A stretch of 64,000 nucleotides of DNA from Collinsella aerofaciens (GTDB lineage Bacteria > Actinomycetota > Coriobacteriia > Coriobacteriales > Coriobacteriaceae). Shown in pieces: positions 33,763-42,475 of this stretch (positions are counted from its first letter, which is position 1; every line of letters begins with the position of its first letter). The stretch spans positions 6,268 through 70,267 of the forward strand of contig JAJXHK010000006.1 of the NCBI GenBank assembly GCA_021639365.1, in the 5' to 3' direction. The notes beneath the pieces were generated by a model, which made no database searches, was not told the origin of the DNA, and saw only the letters and a list, made by a program, of their open reading frames with translations. A program made the position numbers and the translations under genes.

Positions 33763-33791
33763 TTGGAATCGCCTATGGGCTTGGCTATGCT
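33763..33791 (+). promoter_or_regulatory. Putative promoter of the topoisomerase operon
   Basis: TTGGAA (33763-33768), a 17-nt spacer and TATGCT (33786-33791) lie about 55 nt before the start at 33846. The same hexamers occur before the regulator at 8663. Confidence 0.5.
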
Positions 33792-33845
33792 ACCTTGACT
33801 ATCTATATGACTTAAACGCAGCAAAGGAGCACCGAGAGAGCGAGT

Positions 33846-35843
33846 ATGGCAAAAAACACCGCAAACTATGGTAACGACAGTATCCGCCAGCTCAAGGACG
33901 AGGAGCGCGTACGCCTGCGCCCCGCCGTCATCTTTGGCTCGGACGGACTCGACGGCTGCGCGCATGCCGCCTTCGAGATCCTGTCCAACGCCGTTGACGA
34001 GGCGCGCCAGGGCTACGGCAAGCTCATCACCCTTACCGCCTTTCGCGATGGCTCCATTCAGGTAGAGGACAACGGCCGCGGCTGCCCGCTCGACTGGAAC
34101 CCTTCCGAGAAGCGCTTTAACTGGGAGCTCGTCTTCTGCGAGCTCTACGCCGGCGGCAAGTATAACAACAACCAGGGCGGCGACTACGACTTCTCGCTCG
34201 GCACCAACGGCCTGGGCTCCTGCGCGACTCAGTACGCCTCCGAGTACATGGACGTTACGGTTTGGCGCGATGGCAACAAGTACTCCCTGCACTTTAAGAA
34301 GGGCAAGGTCGTCGGCGCCAAAAAGAAGGCACTCGAGATTGAGCCCAGCGATGAGGACCGCACCGGCACCACCATCAAGTGGCGCCCCGATCTTGAGGTC
34401 TTTACCTCCATCAGCATTCCCCACGATTGGTATCGCGAGACCATGCGCCGCCAGGCCGTGGTCAACGCCAACGTGACCTTCCGCCTGCGTATCGAGGGCG
34501 ACGATGGCGAATTTACCGAAGAGGATTTTTGCTATCCCAAGGGCATCGAGGACTACGTGCTCGAGAAGGTCGGTACCGACTACCTTACCGAGCCCTTCTT
34601 TATCGAGGCCGACCGCCGCGGTCGCGACCGCGAGGACCTGCCCGACTACAACGTAAAAATCACTGCTTGCATGTGCTTCTCGCGCACCTTCATGATGCAG
34701 GAGTACTACCACAACTCGTCATGGCTCGAGAACGGCGGTTCGCCCGAGAAGGCGGCCCGCAGTGCTCTGACTAGCGCCATCGACGCCTACATCAAGCAAC
34801 AGGGCAAGTACAACAAAAACGAGAGCGGCATCAAATGGCAGGACGTCCAGGACTGCCTGGTGCTGGTGACCAACTGTTTCTCCACCCAGACGTCCTACGA
34901 AAACCAGACTAAGAAGGCCATCAACAACCGCTTTATCCAGCAGGCCATGACTGCCTTCTTTAAGGAGCGCCTCTCGACCTACTTGATCGAGAACAAAGAC
35001 GCTGCCAACAAGATCATGGAGCAGGTGCTCATCAACAAGCGTTCGCGCGAGAACGCCGAGAAGACGCGCCAGAGCATCAAAACCAACCTGCAGCAGAAGA
35101 CCGACATGGCCAACCGCGTGCAGAAGTTCATCGACTGCCGCTCCAAGGACAAGGACCGTCGCGAGATCTACATCGTAGAGGGCGACTCGGCAGCAGGCGC
35201 CATCCGCACCTCGCGCGATGCCGAGTTCCAAGGTGTTATGCCCGTCCGAGGCAAGATCCTCAACTGCCTGAAAGAGGACTACCCGCGCATCTTTAAGTCC
35301 GACATCATCATGGACCTCATGCGCGTGCTGGGCTGCGGTGTGGAGATCAAGGACAAGCGTATCAAGAACCTTGGTGCCTTCGACCTGGACAACCTCAACT
35401 GGAACAAGGTCATCATCTGTACGGACGCCGACGTCGACGGCTATCACATCCGCACGCTCGTGCTCACCATGCTCTACCGCCTGGTGCCCACGCTTATCGA
35501 CGAGGGTTACGTGTATATCGCCGAGTCGCCGCTCTACGAGATCAACTGCAAAGAGAAAACCTACTTTGCCTACACCGAGCTCGAGAAGAACGGCATCCTC
35601 AAGGAGATCGGCGACCAGAAGTGCTCGATCAACCGCTCCAAGGGTCTTGGTGAGAACGATCCGGACATGATGTGGCTCACCACCATGAACCCCGAGACGC
35701 GTCGCCTGATCAAGGTGGAGCCCGAGGACGTCACCAAGATGGAAACCATGTTCAACCTGTTGCTGGGCAACGACGAGGCGGGCCGCAAGCGCCACATCTC
35801 CGAGCACGGCAAGGAATACCTAGACCAGCTGGACCTGCAGTAG
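33846..35843 (+). CDS. parE: Type IIA topoisomerase subunit B (divergent ParE/GyrB group)
   Basis: The 665-aa protein has a GHKL ATPase (EILSNAVDEARQGY, VEDNGRGCPLDW, SLGTNGLGSCATQYAS), a transducer domain and a TOPRIM domain (EIYIVEGDSAAGAIRTSRDA, PVRGKILN, CTDADVDGYHIRTL). The ATP-lid motif is GTNGLGSC rather than the GLHGVG seen in gyrase and classical ParE, placing it in the divergent clostridial-type topoisomerase IV group. It decatenates or relaxes DNA using ATP together with subunit A, encoded 45 nt downstream. A LexA-like box and a promoter lie upstream. Assignment as topoisomerase IV rather than a second gyrase rests on sequence class only. Confidence 0.9.
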   Translation: MAKNTANYGNDSIRQLKDEERVRLRPAVIFGSDGLDGCAHAAFEILSNAVDEARQGYGKLITLTAFRDGSIQVEDNGRGCPLDWNPSEKRFNWELVFCELYAGGKYNNNQGGDYDFSLGTNGLGSCATQYASEYMDVTVWRDGNKYSLHFKKGKVVGAKKKALEIEPSDEDRTGTTIKWRPDLEVFTSISIPHDWYRETMRRQAVVNANVTFRLRIEGDDGEFTEEDFCYPKGIEDYVLEKVGTDYLTEPFFIEADRRGRDREDLPDYNVKITACMCFSRTFMMQEYYHNSSWLENGGSPEKAARSALTSAIDAYIKQQGKYNKNESGIKWQDVQDCLVLVTNCFSTQTSYENQTKKAINNRFIQQAMTAFFKERLSTYLIENKDAANKIMEQVLINKRSRENAEKTRQSIKTNLQQKTDMANRVQKFIDCRSKDKDRREIYIVEGDSAAGAIRTSRDAEFQGVMPVRGKILNCLKEDYPRIFKSDIIMDLMRVLGCGVEIKDKRIKNLGAFDLDNLNWNKVIICTDADVDGYHIRTLVLTMLYRLVPTLIDEGYVYIAESPLYEINCKEKTYFAYTELEKNGILKEIGDQKCSINRSKGLGENDPDMMWLTTMNPETRRLIKVEPEDVTKMETMFNLLLGNDEAGRKRHISEHGKEYLDQLDLQ

Positions 35844-35888
35844 CAGCAAACCGATAACGACGGCCCACAAGAAGTTCAAGAGGAAATC

Positions 35889-38129
35889 GTGGCAAAGAAG
35901 AAGACGAAGAACCAGCCAAAGAAAAAGCAGGTCAACGCCGAGAACGTCATCGGCCTGCACTCCGAGGTCACCGACCAGCCGATCACGCAGACGCTCGAGG
36001 TCAACTACATGCCCTACGCCATGAGCGTCAACGTCTCGCGTGCGTTCCCCGAGATCGACGGCTTTAAGCCCTCACACCGCAAGCTGCTCTACACCATGTA
36101 CAAGATGGGTCTGCTCAAGGGCGAGCGCCAGAAGAGCGCCAACATCGTGGGCCAGACCATGAAGCTCAACCCGCACGGCGACGCCGCGATCTACGAGACG
36201 ATGGTGCGTCTGGCCACCGGCAACGAGGCGCTGCTCGCCCCCTTCGTGGAGTCGAAGGGCAACTTTGGCAAGTACTACTCGGGCGACCTGAGCTACGCCG
36301 CCTCGCGTTATACCGAGGCCAAGCTCTCCCCCATCAGTGCCGAGATCTTCAAGGATATCGACAAGGACCCGGTCGACTTCATCGACAGCTACGACGGCGC
36401 CATGAAGGAGCCGCGCCTGCTGCCCACCACGTTCCCCAACATCCTCGTCTCGGCCAACAAGGGCATCGGCGTCGCCATGGCGTCCGACATCTGCGGTTTT
36501 AACCTCAACGAGGTCTGCACCGCCACGATGCACTACCTCAAGGACCCCGACTGCGACCTGCTCGAGTACATGCCCATGCCCGACTTCTCGACCGGCGGCG
36601 AGATCATCTACCGCCGCGAGGAGATGGAGAAGATCGTCGAGACCGGCCTGGGCAGCTTCCAGATTCGCTCCCGCTGGCGCTGGATTCCCGAAGAGCGCAT
36701 CATCGAGGTCTACGAGATCCCCTACACCACCAAGACCGATGTCATCATCGAGCGCATCGTCAAGCTCTCCAAGGAGGGCAAGGTCAAGGAAATCGCTGAC
36801 ATCCGTGACGAAACCGACCTTTCGGGCCTGCGCATCGCTATCGACCTTAAGCGCGGCGTCGATCCCGATAAGCTCATGGCAAAGCTCTATCGCTCGACCA
36901 CGCTGCAGGATTCGTTCTCGTGCAACTTTAACGTGCTGGTCGACGGCTACCCCCGCGTTATGGGCGTGCGCCAGATCCTGCACGAGTGGGTCGCGTGGCG
37001 CATTCAGTCCACGCGCCGTCGCATTAACTTCGACCTGGGCAAAAAGTCCGAGCGCCTGCATCTGCTGCACGGTCTTGAAGCGATTTTGCTCGATATCGAC
37101 AAGGCTATCGCCATCATCCGTGGCACCAAGCTCGAGGCCGAGGTCGTGCCCAACCTTATGAAGGGTTTCGACATCGATGAGACCCAGGCCGAGTTTGTTG
37201 CCGAGCTCAAGCTCCGCAACATCAACGAGGAGTACATCCTCAACCGCACCAAGGACATCGCCAAGCTCGAGGGCGAAATCGCCGAGCTCGAGGATATCCT
37301 GTCGAGCGAGGACAAAATCAAAAAGGTCATCAGCGACGAGCTGGCCGCGGTCAACAAGAAGTACGTGATGCCGCGCCGCACGGGCAGGATTGAGCCCCAT
37401 GAGGTTATCGAAGTGAGCCTGGAGCCCGAGGTCGAGGAGTACCCCGTTACCATCATGCTCTCGCGCGATGGCTACCTCAAAAAGATGACCGACCGCGTGC
37501 TCAAGAAGGCCGCTACGCTCAAGTACAAAGACGGCGACAAGCCCTTTATTGAGTTCCCGTCCTCCAACACGCACGAGCTGCTGGTCTTTACCAACAAGAG
37601 CCAGGTGTACAAGTGCAAGGTCGCGCAGTTTGAGGACACCAAGTCCGCCCAGCTGGGCTCGTACCTGCCGACCGATCTTGAGATGGCACCCGACGAGAGC
37701 GTCATCTGGGTCATCGACCCCGAGGACTACAAGGCCGACGCGCTGTTTGTCTTTGAGAACGGTCGCGTGGTGCGCGTCGCGCTTGCCGGATACGTCACCA
37801 AGACCAACCGCAAGCGCCTCAAGAACGCCATCTACAGCGGCAGCAAATTGCTGTATGCCCAGGTGCTCAAGGAAGATCGCGACATCGCGCTCGTTTCGAG
37901 CGACTATCGCCTGATGAACTTCAACACGTCGCTGCTCAAGACCAAGACGACCACCAACACGCAGGGCGTCCAGGCCTTTACTGCCAAGAAGGGCCGTTCG
38001 GTCACCACCGTCGGCACAACCGAGGAAATCCTTGGCGCCGGCGTCTCGGCCGAAAAGTTCACCGCGCAGAGTCTGCCCTCCGCCGGCGCCCTCATGAAAG
38101 AAAACGACATGCCGAGCTTGTTTGACTAG
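35889..38129 (+). CDS. parC: Type IIA topoisomerase subunit A (ParC/GyrA group)
   Basis: The 746-aa protein carries the breakage-reunion domain with RAFPEIDGFKPSHRKLLYTM, NPHGDAAIYETMVRLA, and the catalytic Tyr141 in YAASRYTEAKLS, followed by the tower and coiled coil (KDIAKLEGEIAELEDILSSE) and a reduced C-terminal beta-pinwheel (YPVTIMLSRDGYLKKM, HELLVFTNKSQVYKCK). No GyrA-box is evident, which fits a topoisomerase IV-like activity. It makes the double-strand break through which DNA passes, with the B subunit just upstream. The N terminus is Lys-rich. Confidence 0.92.
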   Translation: MAKKKTKNQPKKKQVNAENVIGLHSEVTDQPITQTLEVNYMPYAMSVNVSRAFPEIDGFKPSHRKLLYTMYKMGLLKGERQKSANIVGQTMKLNPHGDAAIYETMVRLATGNEALLAPFVESKGNFGKYYSGDLSYAASRYTEAKLSPISAEIFKDIDKDPVDFIDSYDGAMKEPRLLPTTFPNILVSANKGIGVAMASDICGFNLNEVCTATMHYLKDPDCDLLEYMPMPDFSTGGEIIYRREEMEKIVETGLGSFQIRSRWRWIPEERIIEVYEIPYTTKTDVIIERIVKLSKEGKVKEIADIRDETDLSGLRIAIDLKRGVDPDKLMAKLYRSTTLQDSFSCNFNVLVDGYPRVMGVRQILHEWVAWRIQSTRRRINFDLGKKSERLHLLHGLEAILLDIDKAIAIIRGTKLEAEVVPNLMKGFDIDETQAEFVAELKLRNINEEYILNRTKDIAKLEGEIAELEDILSSEDKIKKVISDELAAVNKKYVMPRRTGRIEPHEVIEVSLEPEVEEYPVTIMLSRDGYLKKMTDRVLKKAATLKYKDGDKPFIEFPSSNTHELLVFTNKSQVYKCKVAQFEDTKSAQLGSYLPTDLEMAPDESVIWVIDPEDYKADALFVFENGRVVRVALAGYVTKTNRKRLKNAIYSGSKLLYAQVLKEDRDIALVSSDYRLMNFNTSLLKTKTTTNTQGVQAFTAKKGRSVTTVGTTEEILGAGVSAEKFTAQSLPSAGALMKENDMPSLFD

Positions 38130-38343
38130 AACAGCGGCAGTCGAACCATTGTAGGTTCACAGAGTAGATCGCTTGCCTGACGAGGGGTGATTGGCTGAGT
38201 CATTCTAAAGCTTGATAAGCGACATGGTTTTCCAACGGATGTTCTTGCATCAGGGCGGAAGAGAGCGAGGGTCTTCGGGATGGCGATACAAACCAGCTAG
38301 GCGCCCGTAAATCTCGGCACCAATCCCGTCGAGCCAACGTGCC

Positions 38344-38375
38344 GGAGGCGTATTCCTTTGTCCTGAAACGCCTCC
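38344..38375 (-). terminator. Possible terminator after the second HxlR gene
   Basis: GGAGGCG (38344-38350) and CGCCTCC (38369-38375) form a 7-bp stem with a long 18-nt loop. It lies 10 nt beyond the stop of the minus-strand regulator. The remaining 38130-38343 between convergent genes shows no gene. Confidence 0.3.
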
Positions 38376-38384
38376 TATCTACAT

Positions 38385-38726
38385 TTAAGCCTGATCGCGA
38401 AGGTGCTCCTTGTAGCTTTCTCCCCAAGCCCACATGGCATCTAAAACAGGCTTGAGGGTTTGCCCTAGATCCGTGAGAGAGTACTCAACACGAGGCGGGA
38501 CTTCTGCGAATACTTCGCGGCGGACAATCCCTGACTCTTCCATGGAGCGTAGATTGGTAGTGAGCACCTTTTGGGAGATCCCACCTATTGAGCGTTGTAG
38601 CTCTTTGAATCGCAAGACACCATTGCGGCTGAGATCGCGCAAGATAAGGACCTGCCATTTGTTGCCGATGAGCGTGAGGGTGGTCTCAACTGGGCATGCA
38701 GGCAAAGAATCGAGTCGTTCGTTCAT
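38385..38726 (-). CDS. HxlR-family transcriptional regulator
   Basis: The 113-aa winged-helix protein has the HxlR pattern: CPVETTLTLIGNKWQVLILR, FKELQRSIGGISQKVLTTNL, and a wing VPPRVEYSLTDLGQTL. A conserved Cys (CPVE, Cys10) is available for redox or electrophile sensing. GGAGAG precedes the ATG at 38726. It is divergent from an NAD(P)-binding oxidoreductase, an arrangement frequent in the family where the regulator controls that enzyme. Two AAAAAGGT-type dyads at 38765-38798 in the shared promoter are the candidate sites. Confidence 0.9.
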   Translation of the reverse strand: MNERLDSLPACPVETTLTLIGNKWQVLILRDLSRNGVLRFKELQRSIGGISQKVLTTNLRSMEESGIVRREVFAEVPPRVEYSLTDLGQTLKPVLDAMWAWGESYKEHLRDQA

Positions 38727-38764
38727 AATCTCTCCATGTTCAAAAATGCAGATAAACGCCAATA

Positions 38765-38798
38765 GTTACAAAAAGGTACCTACAGCACCTTTTTGTGC
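38765..38798. promoter_or_regulatory. Double HxlR-type operator candidate
   Basis: GTTACAAAAAGGTACC (38765-38780) is followed by the same motif on the opposite strand, GCACAAAAAGGTGC (38798-38785). The first is close to the site at 14417-14430 (TTACC-AAAA-GGTAA). Confidence 0.5.
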
Positions 38799-38887
38799 CT
38801 ACTTCCGTATAGACTGCGTGAATCATAGTATTTGCCCTGTCAAAAGGCAACATCGCAAAAGGGCGATAAAGCAGAAAGGAACGTACT

Positions 38888-39523
38888 ATGACCAAGAAGA
38901 TCGCAGTAGTCGCGGCAAACGGCAAGGCCGGCAAGCTCATCGTCAAGGAGGCCGTCCAGCGTGACATGGACGTCACCGCCTTCGTCCGCTCCGAGAATGC
39001 AACTGTGGCTCAGAAGGCCGTCGTTAAGGACATCATGGACCTGACCGCAGAAGATTTGGGTGGATTCGACGCCGTAGTCGATGCCTTCGGTGCCTGGACA
39101 CCCGAGACCCTCTCTCAGCACTCCACTACCCTCGAGCATTTGTGCGACGTGCTCTCCGGTAGCGAAACCCGCTTGCTCGTCGTGGGCGGTGCGGGCAGCC
39201 TGTACGTGAACCCCGAGCACACGGTCACCGTTTCCGAGGGACCCAATTTCCCCGAGATGTTCAAGCCGTTGGCATCCGCTATGGGTGTCGCTTTGGCCGA
39301 CCTGCGTAAACGCGACGACGTCAATTGGACCTACGTCAGCCCTGCAGGCGACTTCCAGGCTGACGGCGAGCGTACGGGAGAATACATCCTTGGCGGCGAG
39401 GAGCTGACCCTGAACGAGCGCGGCGAGTCCATCATCTCCTATGCCGACTACGCCATTGCCATGGTTGACGAAATCGAGTCCGGCGATCATGTGCGCCAGC
39501 GCATCAGCGTCGTTCGCAAGTAG
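38888..39523 (+). CDS. NAD(P)-binding oxidoreductase (NmrA/SDR-like)
   Basis: The 211-aa protein has a Rossmann fold with the NAD(P)-binding start KIAVVAANGKAGKLIVKEAV, LLVVGGAGSLYVNP, NWTYVSPAGDF and a C-terminal YADYAIAMVDEIE. Atypical short-chain dehydrogenases of this size act as NAD(P)H-dependent reductases or NAD(P)H sensors; the substrate is not predictable. AAAGGA precedes the ATG. It is divergent from the HxlR gene, with paired HxlR-like sites in between, so induction by the electrophile or thiol signal sensed by that regulator is likely. Confidence 0.88.
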   Translation: MTKKIAVVAANGKAGKLIVKEAVQRDMDVTAFVRSENATVAQKAVVKDIMDLTAEDLGGFDAVVDAFGAWTPETLSQHSTTLEHLCDVLSGSETRLLVVGGAGSLYVNPEHTVTVSEGPNFPEMFKPLASAMGVALADLRKRDDVNWTYVSPAGDFQADGERTGEYILGGEELTLNERGESIISYADYAIAMVDEIESGDHVRQRISVVRK

Positions 39524-39537
39524 GATTGTCGCAAGAG

Positions 39538-39561
39538 GCGCAGCCGAACTCTCGGCTGCGC
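39538..39561 (+). terminator. Hairpin after the oxidoreductase gene
   Basis: GCGCAGCCGA and TCGGCTGCGC form a perfect 10-bp stem with a 4-nt loop, 14 nt after the stop. There is no T-run, so termination strength is uncertain. Confidence 0.55.
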
Positions 39562-39830
39562 TCCGTTCGGGATGTCTCTAGCACTGTTGGTTCAACGAGG
39601 AGGAGGCGGACAAGCCCTGCATGCTCAAGCTTTCGAGTCAGATATAGAAAGGACATGTCGGATGAAGAAGAGTCTCGGAGCCAAGGGTCAGCATGCGCAC
39701 TATGGACGAAATCGAGATCCACATCTCCTCGCACCAATCCACCGATAATATCCTCGCCCGCCGTGCCTTCACCATATGGGTGCCATCCAACCATCAGGCC
39801 ATACGGACAATTTGCAGCTCAAATCACTCT
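39562..39830. other. Intergenic region without a supported gene
   Basis: About 270 bases between convergent genes. A 47-codon frame at 39693-39836 (+; MRTMDEIEIHISSHQSTDNI at its start) has no clear ribosome-binding site and no recognised relatives; it may be a decayed fragment. Confidence 0.4.
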
Positions 39831-41120
39831 CTATAGGCAAAAAGCTGCATAAAGCGGAATGGATCTGAGCCCATCATTCAATCCAAAGGGCTTAGTTGAA
39901 AGCCTGATAAGGCGCACGCCCGGATGGCTCTTTTTAAGTGAGGACAGGCTTCGAGACCTCGTATTCTCCCCCGCTTTAACCTCAATCGCAGACACGCACC
40001 CCTGCCTCTCCACGACAAAGTCGATTTCCGCACGATTATCTCGTGCCCAATAATGCAGAGGGTAGCCAATGGCAGAAAGCTGTTGGGCAACGTAGTTTTC
40101 GGTAAGCGCGCCCATGAATGTACCGCCGATACCGGAGAGAATATCGGCTCGTTGAGCACCTGCCTTGGAGACAAGCAGCCCGGTATCCGCCTGATAGATT
40201 TTAAAAGACGAAGGGTTAACAAACGCCTCGAGAGGACTTTCAATCCGCCCGACCAGGCTGCAACGTTTCACGGTGCCTAACAATACAAGCCAATCGAGAG
40301 CGTCTCCAAATAGAGACGCGTTGCCCCCCGCTCGCACTACCTTGTACTGGAATTTACGGTTTTCTTTGGCAAGCTGCTGCGGGATGGAATCGAAACACGC
40401 ACGTGTCTTTGCGCTCAAGCGCTCATCGGCATATTTGTTAGTGTCAGCTGAATATCCGTCGAGGATAATTCGATGCTTTTCGGCGACATCGATGACCGAC
40501 TGAGCCTCAACATAGGTTTGGACAGCCTCAGGCATTCCACCAATAACAAGATACTGTCGATAGAACCTCAGTGCTTCGTCATGAAGACTCGGAGCAAGGG
40601 GCTCCATCGATTCAAATGACGAATGAATCTCGTCGGCCAGCCGGTCGTGCCCCATCGCCCAAAGAAACTCTTCGAAATCAAGCGGAGCCATCTCGATCAA
40701 ATCGGTCTTTCCAACGGGGAACGAATACGACTGATGATTAATGGCAACCCCAAGGAGCGACCCAGCAGCCGCGACATAATATTCGGGTGCATCTTCGCAA
40801 AAGTACTTAAGGGACGTAAGCGCTTCCTCGCATGCCTGGACCTCGTCAATGAATAGCAGGGTTTTACCCGGTACGATGCGCTGTCCCGTGCGGGCCTCAA
40901 TCGCACGCACAATCGAATGGGGATCGAGACCGCCCGAAAAGTCTGCCCGAGCCGACCGGTCATTCTCGAGATTGATATAGACGACCGACTCGAAAAGATC
41001 CCGTGCATATGTTCTGAGCAGATAGGTCTTGCCGCACTGGCGAACGCCCTTGACCAACAGAGGTTTCCTATCGATTTTGTCTCGCCATTCCTTAAGGAGC
41101 CTGTCTGCTTTCCGGCGCAT
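39831..41120 (-). CDS. AAA_14/DUF4143 ATPase
   Basis: The 429-aa protein starts with a P-loop ATPase of the AAA_14 type (KGVRQCGKTYLLRTYA; Walker B TLLFIDEVQACEEALTSLKY; AAGSLLGVAI), a linker with FDSIPQQLAKENRKFQYKVV, and a C-terminal DUF4143 domain with a PD-(D/E)XK-like nuclease core (ALTENYVAQQL, NRAEIDFVVE, AIEVKAGENTRSRSL). These proteins are common in anaerobes and usually stand alone; a role in DNA metabolism or defence is suspected but not known. AAAGGA precedes the ATG. The AT-rich region upstream has a 12-bp inverted repeat that may control it. Confidence 0.9.
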   Translation of the reverse strand: MRRKADRLLKEWRDKIDRKPLLVKGVRQCGKTYLLRTYARDLFESVVYINLENDRSARADFSGGLDPHSIVRAIEARTGQRIVPGKTLLFIDEVQACEEALTSLKYFCEDAPEYYVAAAGSLLGVAINHQSYSFPVGKTDLIEMAPLDFEEFLWAMGHDRLADEIHSSFESMEPLAPSLHDEALRFYRQYLVIGGMPEAVQTYVEAQSVIDVAEKHRIILDGYSADTNKYADERLSAKTRACFDSIPQQLAKENRKFQYKVVRAGGNASLFGDALDWLVLLGTVKRCSLVGRIESPLEAFVNPSSFKIYQADTGLLVSKAGAQRADILSGIGGTFMGALTENYVAQQLSAIGYPLHYWARDNRAEIDFVVERQGCVSAIEVKAGENTRSRSLSSLKKSHPGVRLIRLSTKPFGLNDGLRSIPLYAAFCL

Positions 41121-41156
41121 GAGCGTCCTTTCCTCATGAAATTTTGTTTGACAATA

Positions 41157-41202
41157 TTTTAACGCAGATTAATCGATATTTGATTATTATTCTGCGTTAA
41201 AA
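41157..41202. repeat. 12-bp inverted repeat in AT-rich promoter region
   Basis: TTTTAACGCAGA (41157-41168) and TCTGCGTTAAAA (41191-41202) are perfect inverted copies with a 22-nt AT-rich spacer. It lies upstream of the ATPase gene on the minus strand and may hold its promoter or operator. Confidence 0.5.
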
Positions 41203-41227
41203 AAATGGTACCCATGCATGTGACTGC

Positions 41228-41754
41228 TTACGCCAGCTTGCGGGCAAGCGCACGGACCTCTTCCGGCTTGGGCGAGGTCTTCATGCTGTCGCGCTCCTCC
41301 ATGCCGCTGAATGAGATTGAGCATCCCCTTGAGCTTGGGAAGCGCCGCCGCGGGCAAGCCTTTCGCAGCTGCAGCGTCGGCGAACGCCGGGCTCTCGGGA
41401 TCGACGACCTCCGCTACACCCGTGACCTGTACGCTTGCGAGCGTACCGAAGCCGTCGTAGGGCTCGAACACGGCGAGGCTCACGTTTTTGTTCTCTTTGA
41501 GCGCGCAGAACTTGAGCCCACCCTCCGAGAAAATCCAAACCGCACCGTCGCGCCACGCATACTCAAGCGGCGTGCAGCGCACGAAGTCACCGATTCCGCA
41601 GGCGAGCGCAGGTATTGTGCTCAGCGAGGAACCTCTCAACCTCGGCACGCAGCTCGTCTTCCGGCATGCGCACCGTCTCAGTTTCTTTGCTCGTCCAATG
41701 CTCGGCCGCCTTGTCGTATTCCTCGTCAGGCATGGGGATTCTCTTCTCAATCAT
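41228..41754 (-). pseudogene. Broken PPOX-family gene fused to the 3' end of a flavodoxin-like gene
   Basis: The minus strand encodes MIEKRIPMPDEEYDKAAEHW and FLAEHNTCA, then shifts frame near 41612 to continue as ACGIGDFVRCTPLEYAWRDG, WIFSEGGLKFCALKENKNVS and AVFEPYDGFGTLASVQVTG, which is the split-barrel fold of PPOX flavoproteins. Near 41300 the frame shifts again into GMEERDSMKTSPKPEEVRAL followed by ARKLA and stop. That tail is nearly identical, in DNA as well, to the end of the FMN-reductase gene at 56019-56100. So a decayed PPOX gene has been joined to a flavodoxin gene tail by deletion or recombination. Confidence 0.7.
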
Positions 41755-42099
41755 CGCCGATGCCCACCGGCGCGTCGGCTCCAATATACATCGCTTCGGA
41801 TTCTTCCCCATTTCGTGCCACGCAACACATGAACAGGGATATCTGCCCTTTACACCCATCCCGTTCAACTTGTTCAGAATAGTCTCACTTCTCCCGGCAT
41901 CGGCACGTCGATCGTTGCAGAGGCTGTTTCAATCTCGTACTTTTCCATCTTTTCAGGAAAAAGCCCCGTTGGAGACTTTCCAACGGATGCCGTACGGTGG
42001 ATATATCGATTTCCCGCAAAGACGTCAATCTGACCGTGCGGTGTCGAAACGACCGTGCCCGCGAACGCGGACACAACACAAGCTGGAAAGGAAACGGAC
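41755..42099. other. Intergenic region upstream of the beta-glucoside operon
   Basis: No gene can be supported in this stretch. It holds a small dyad CGTTGGA-GACTT-TCCAACG at 41967-41985, which could be a regulator or antiterminator site for the PTS operon that starts at 42100. No clear promoter hexamers were found. Confidence 0.35.
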
Positions 42100-42459
42100 A
42101 TGATGACGGAAAACACTGATAAGCAGAGCGATCCCGTAACAACCGACACCGGTGATGAGATGCTCTCATTTGCGCTCATCGCAGCGGCGGGACAGGCACG
42201 GAGCCTTTCTTTCGAGGCTCTCGAAGCGGCTCGGGAGAAAGATTTCGATCGTGCGCACAAGCTGATGGATCAGGCGAAGGCTGCTGCACTCGAGGCCCAT
42301 AACCAGCAAACGGAGCTGCTGGTTCGCGAGGCACAGGGGGACCACACCGCTGTAGACGTAATGCTCGTCCACGCACAGGATCATCTGATGACGGCCATGC
42401 TTGCCCAAGAGCTCATCGAACAGATGATTTATCTGCATCAGGAACTCGCACGTCGCTAG
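42100..42459 (+). CDS. PTS lactose/cellobiose-family EIIA component
   Basis: The 119-aa helical protein matches EIIA of the Lac/Chb family: LSFALIAAAGQARSLSFEAL, HKLMDQAKAAALEAHNQQTE, and the active site LVHAQDHLMTAML, with phospho-His91 and the metal-binding Asp94 by alignment with known members. It accepts phosphate from HPr and passes it to EIIB. AAAGGA precedes the ATG. It is the first gene of a + strand operon with GH1 enzymes, but no EIIB or EIIC follows; the EIIBC of the minus-strand operon (51884-53590) is the nearest possible partner. Confidence 0.93.
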   Translation: MMTENTDKQSDPVTTDTGDEMLSFALIAAAGQARSLSFEALEAAREKDFDRAHKLMDQAKAAALEAHNQQTELLVREAQGDHTAVDVMLVHAQDHLMTAMLAQELIEQMIYLHQELARR

Positions 42460-42475
42460 ATTTAAGGAGAAAGCC

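Noticed and set aside
34719..35807. A 362-codon open frame on the minus strand
   Set aside because: Antisense to the topoisomerase subunit B TOPRIM region.
36072..37574. A 500-codon open frame on the minus strand
   Set aside because: Antisense to the topoisomerase subunit A; composition and lack of motifs indicate a shadow.
39526..39852. Plus-strand 108-codon frame
   Set aside because: Starts inside the oxidoreductase terminator hairpin and is Ser/Arg/Pro-rich with no conserved phrase.
41187..41230. Extension of the broken flavoprotein frame past 41228
   Set aside because: The extra residues (HMHGYHFFNAE) are out of frame with the flavodoxin-like tail, which ends in a proper stop at 41228-41230.
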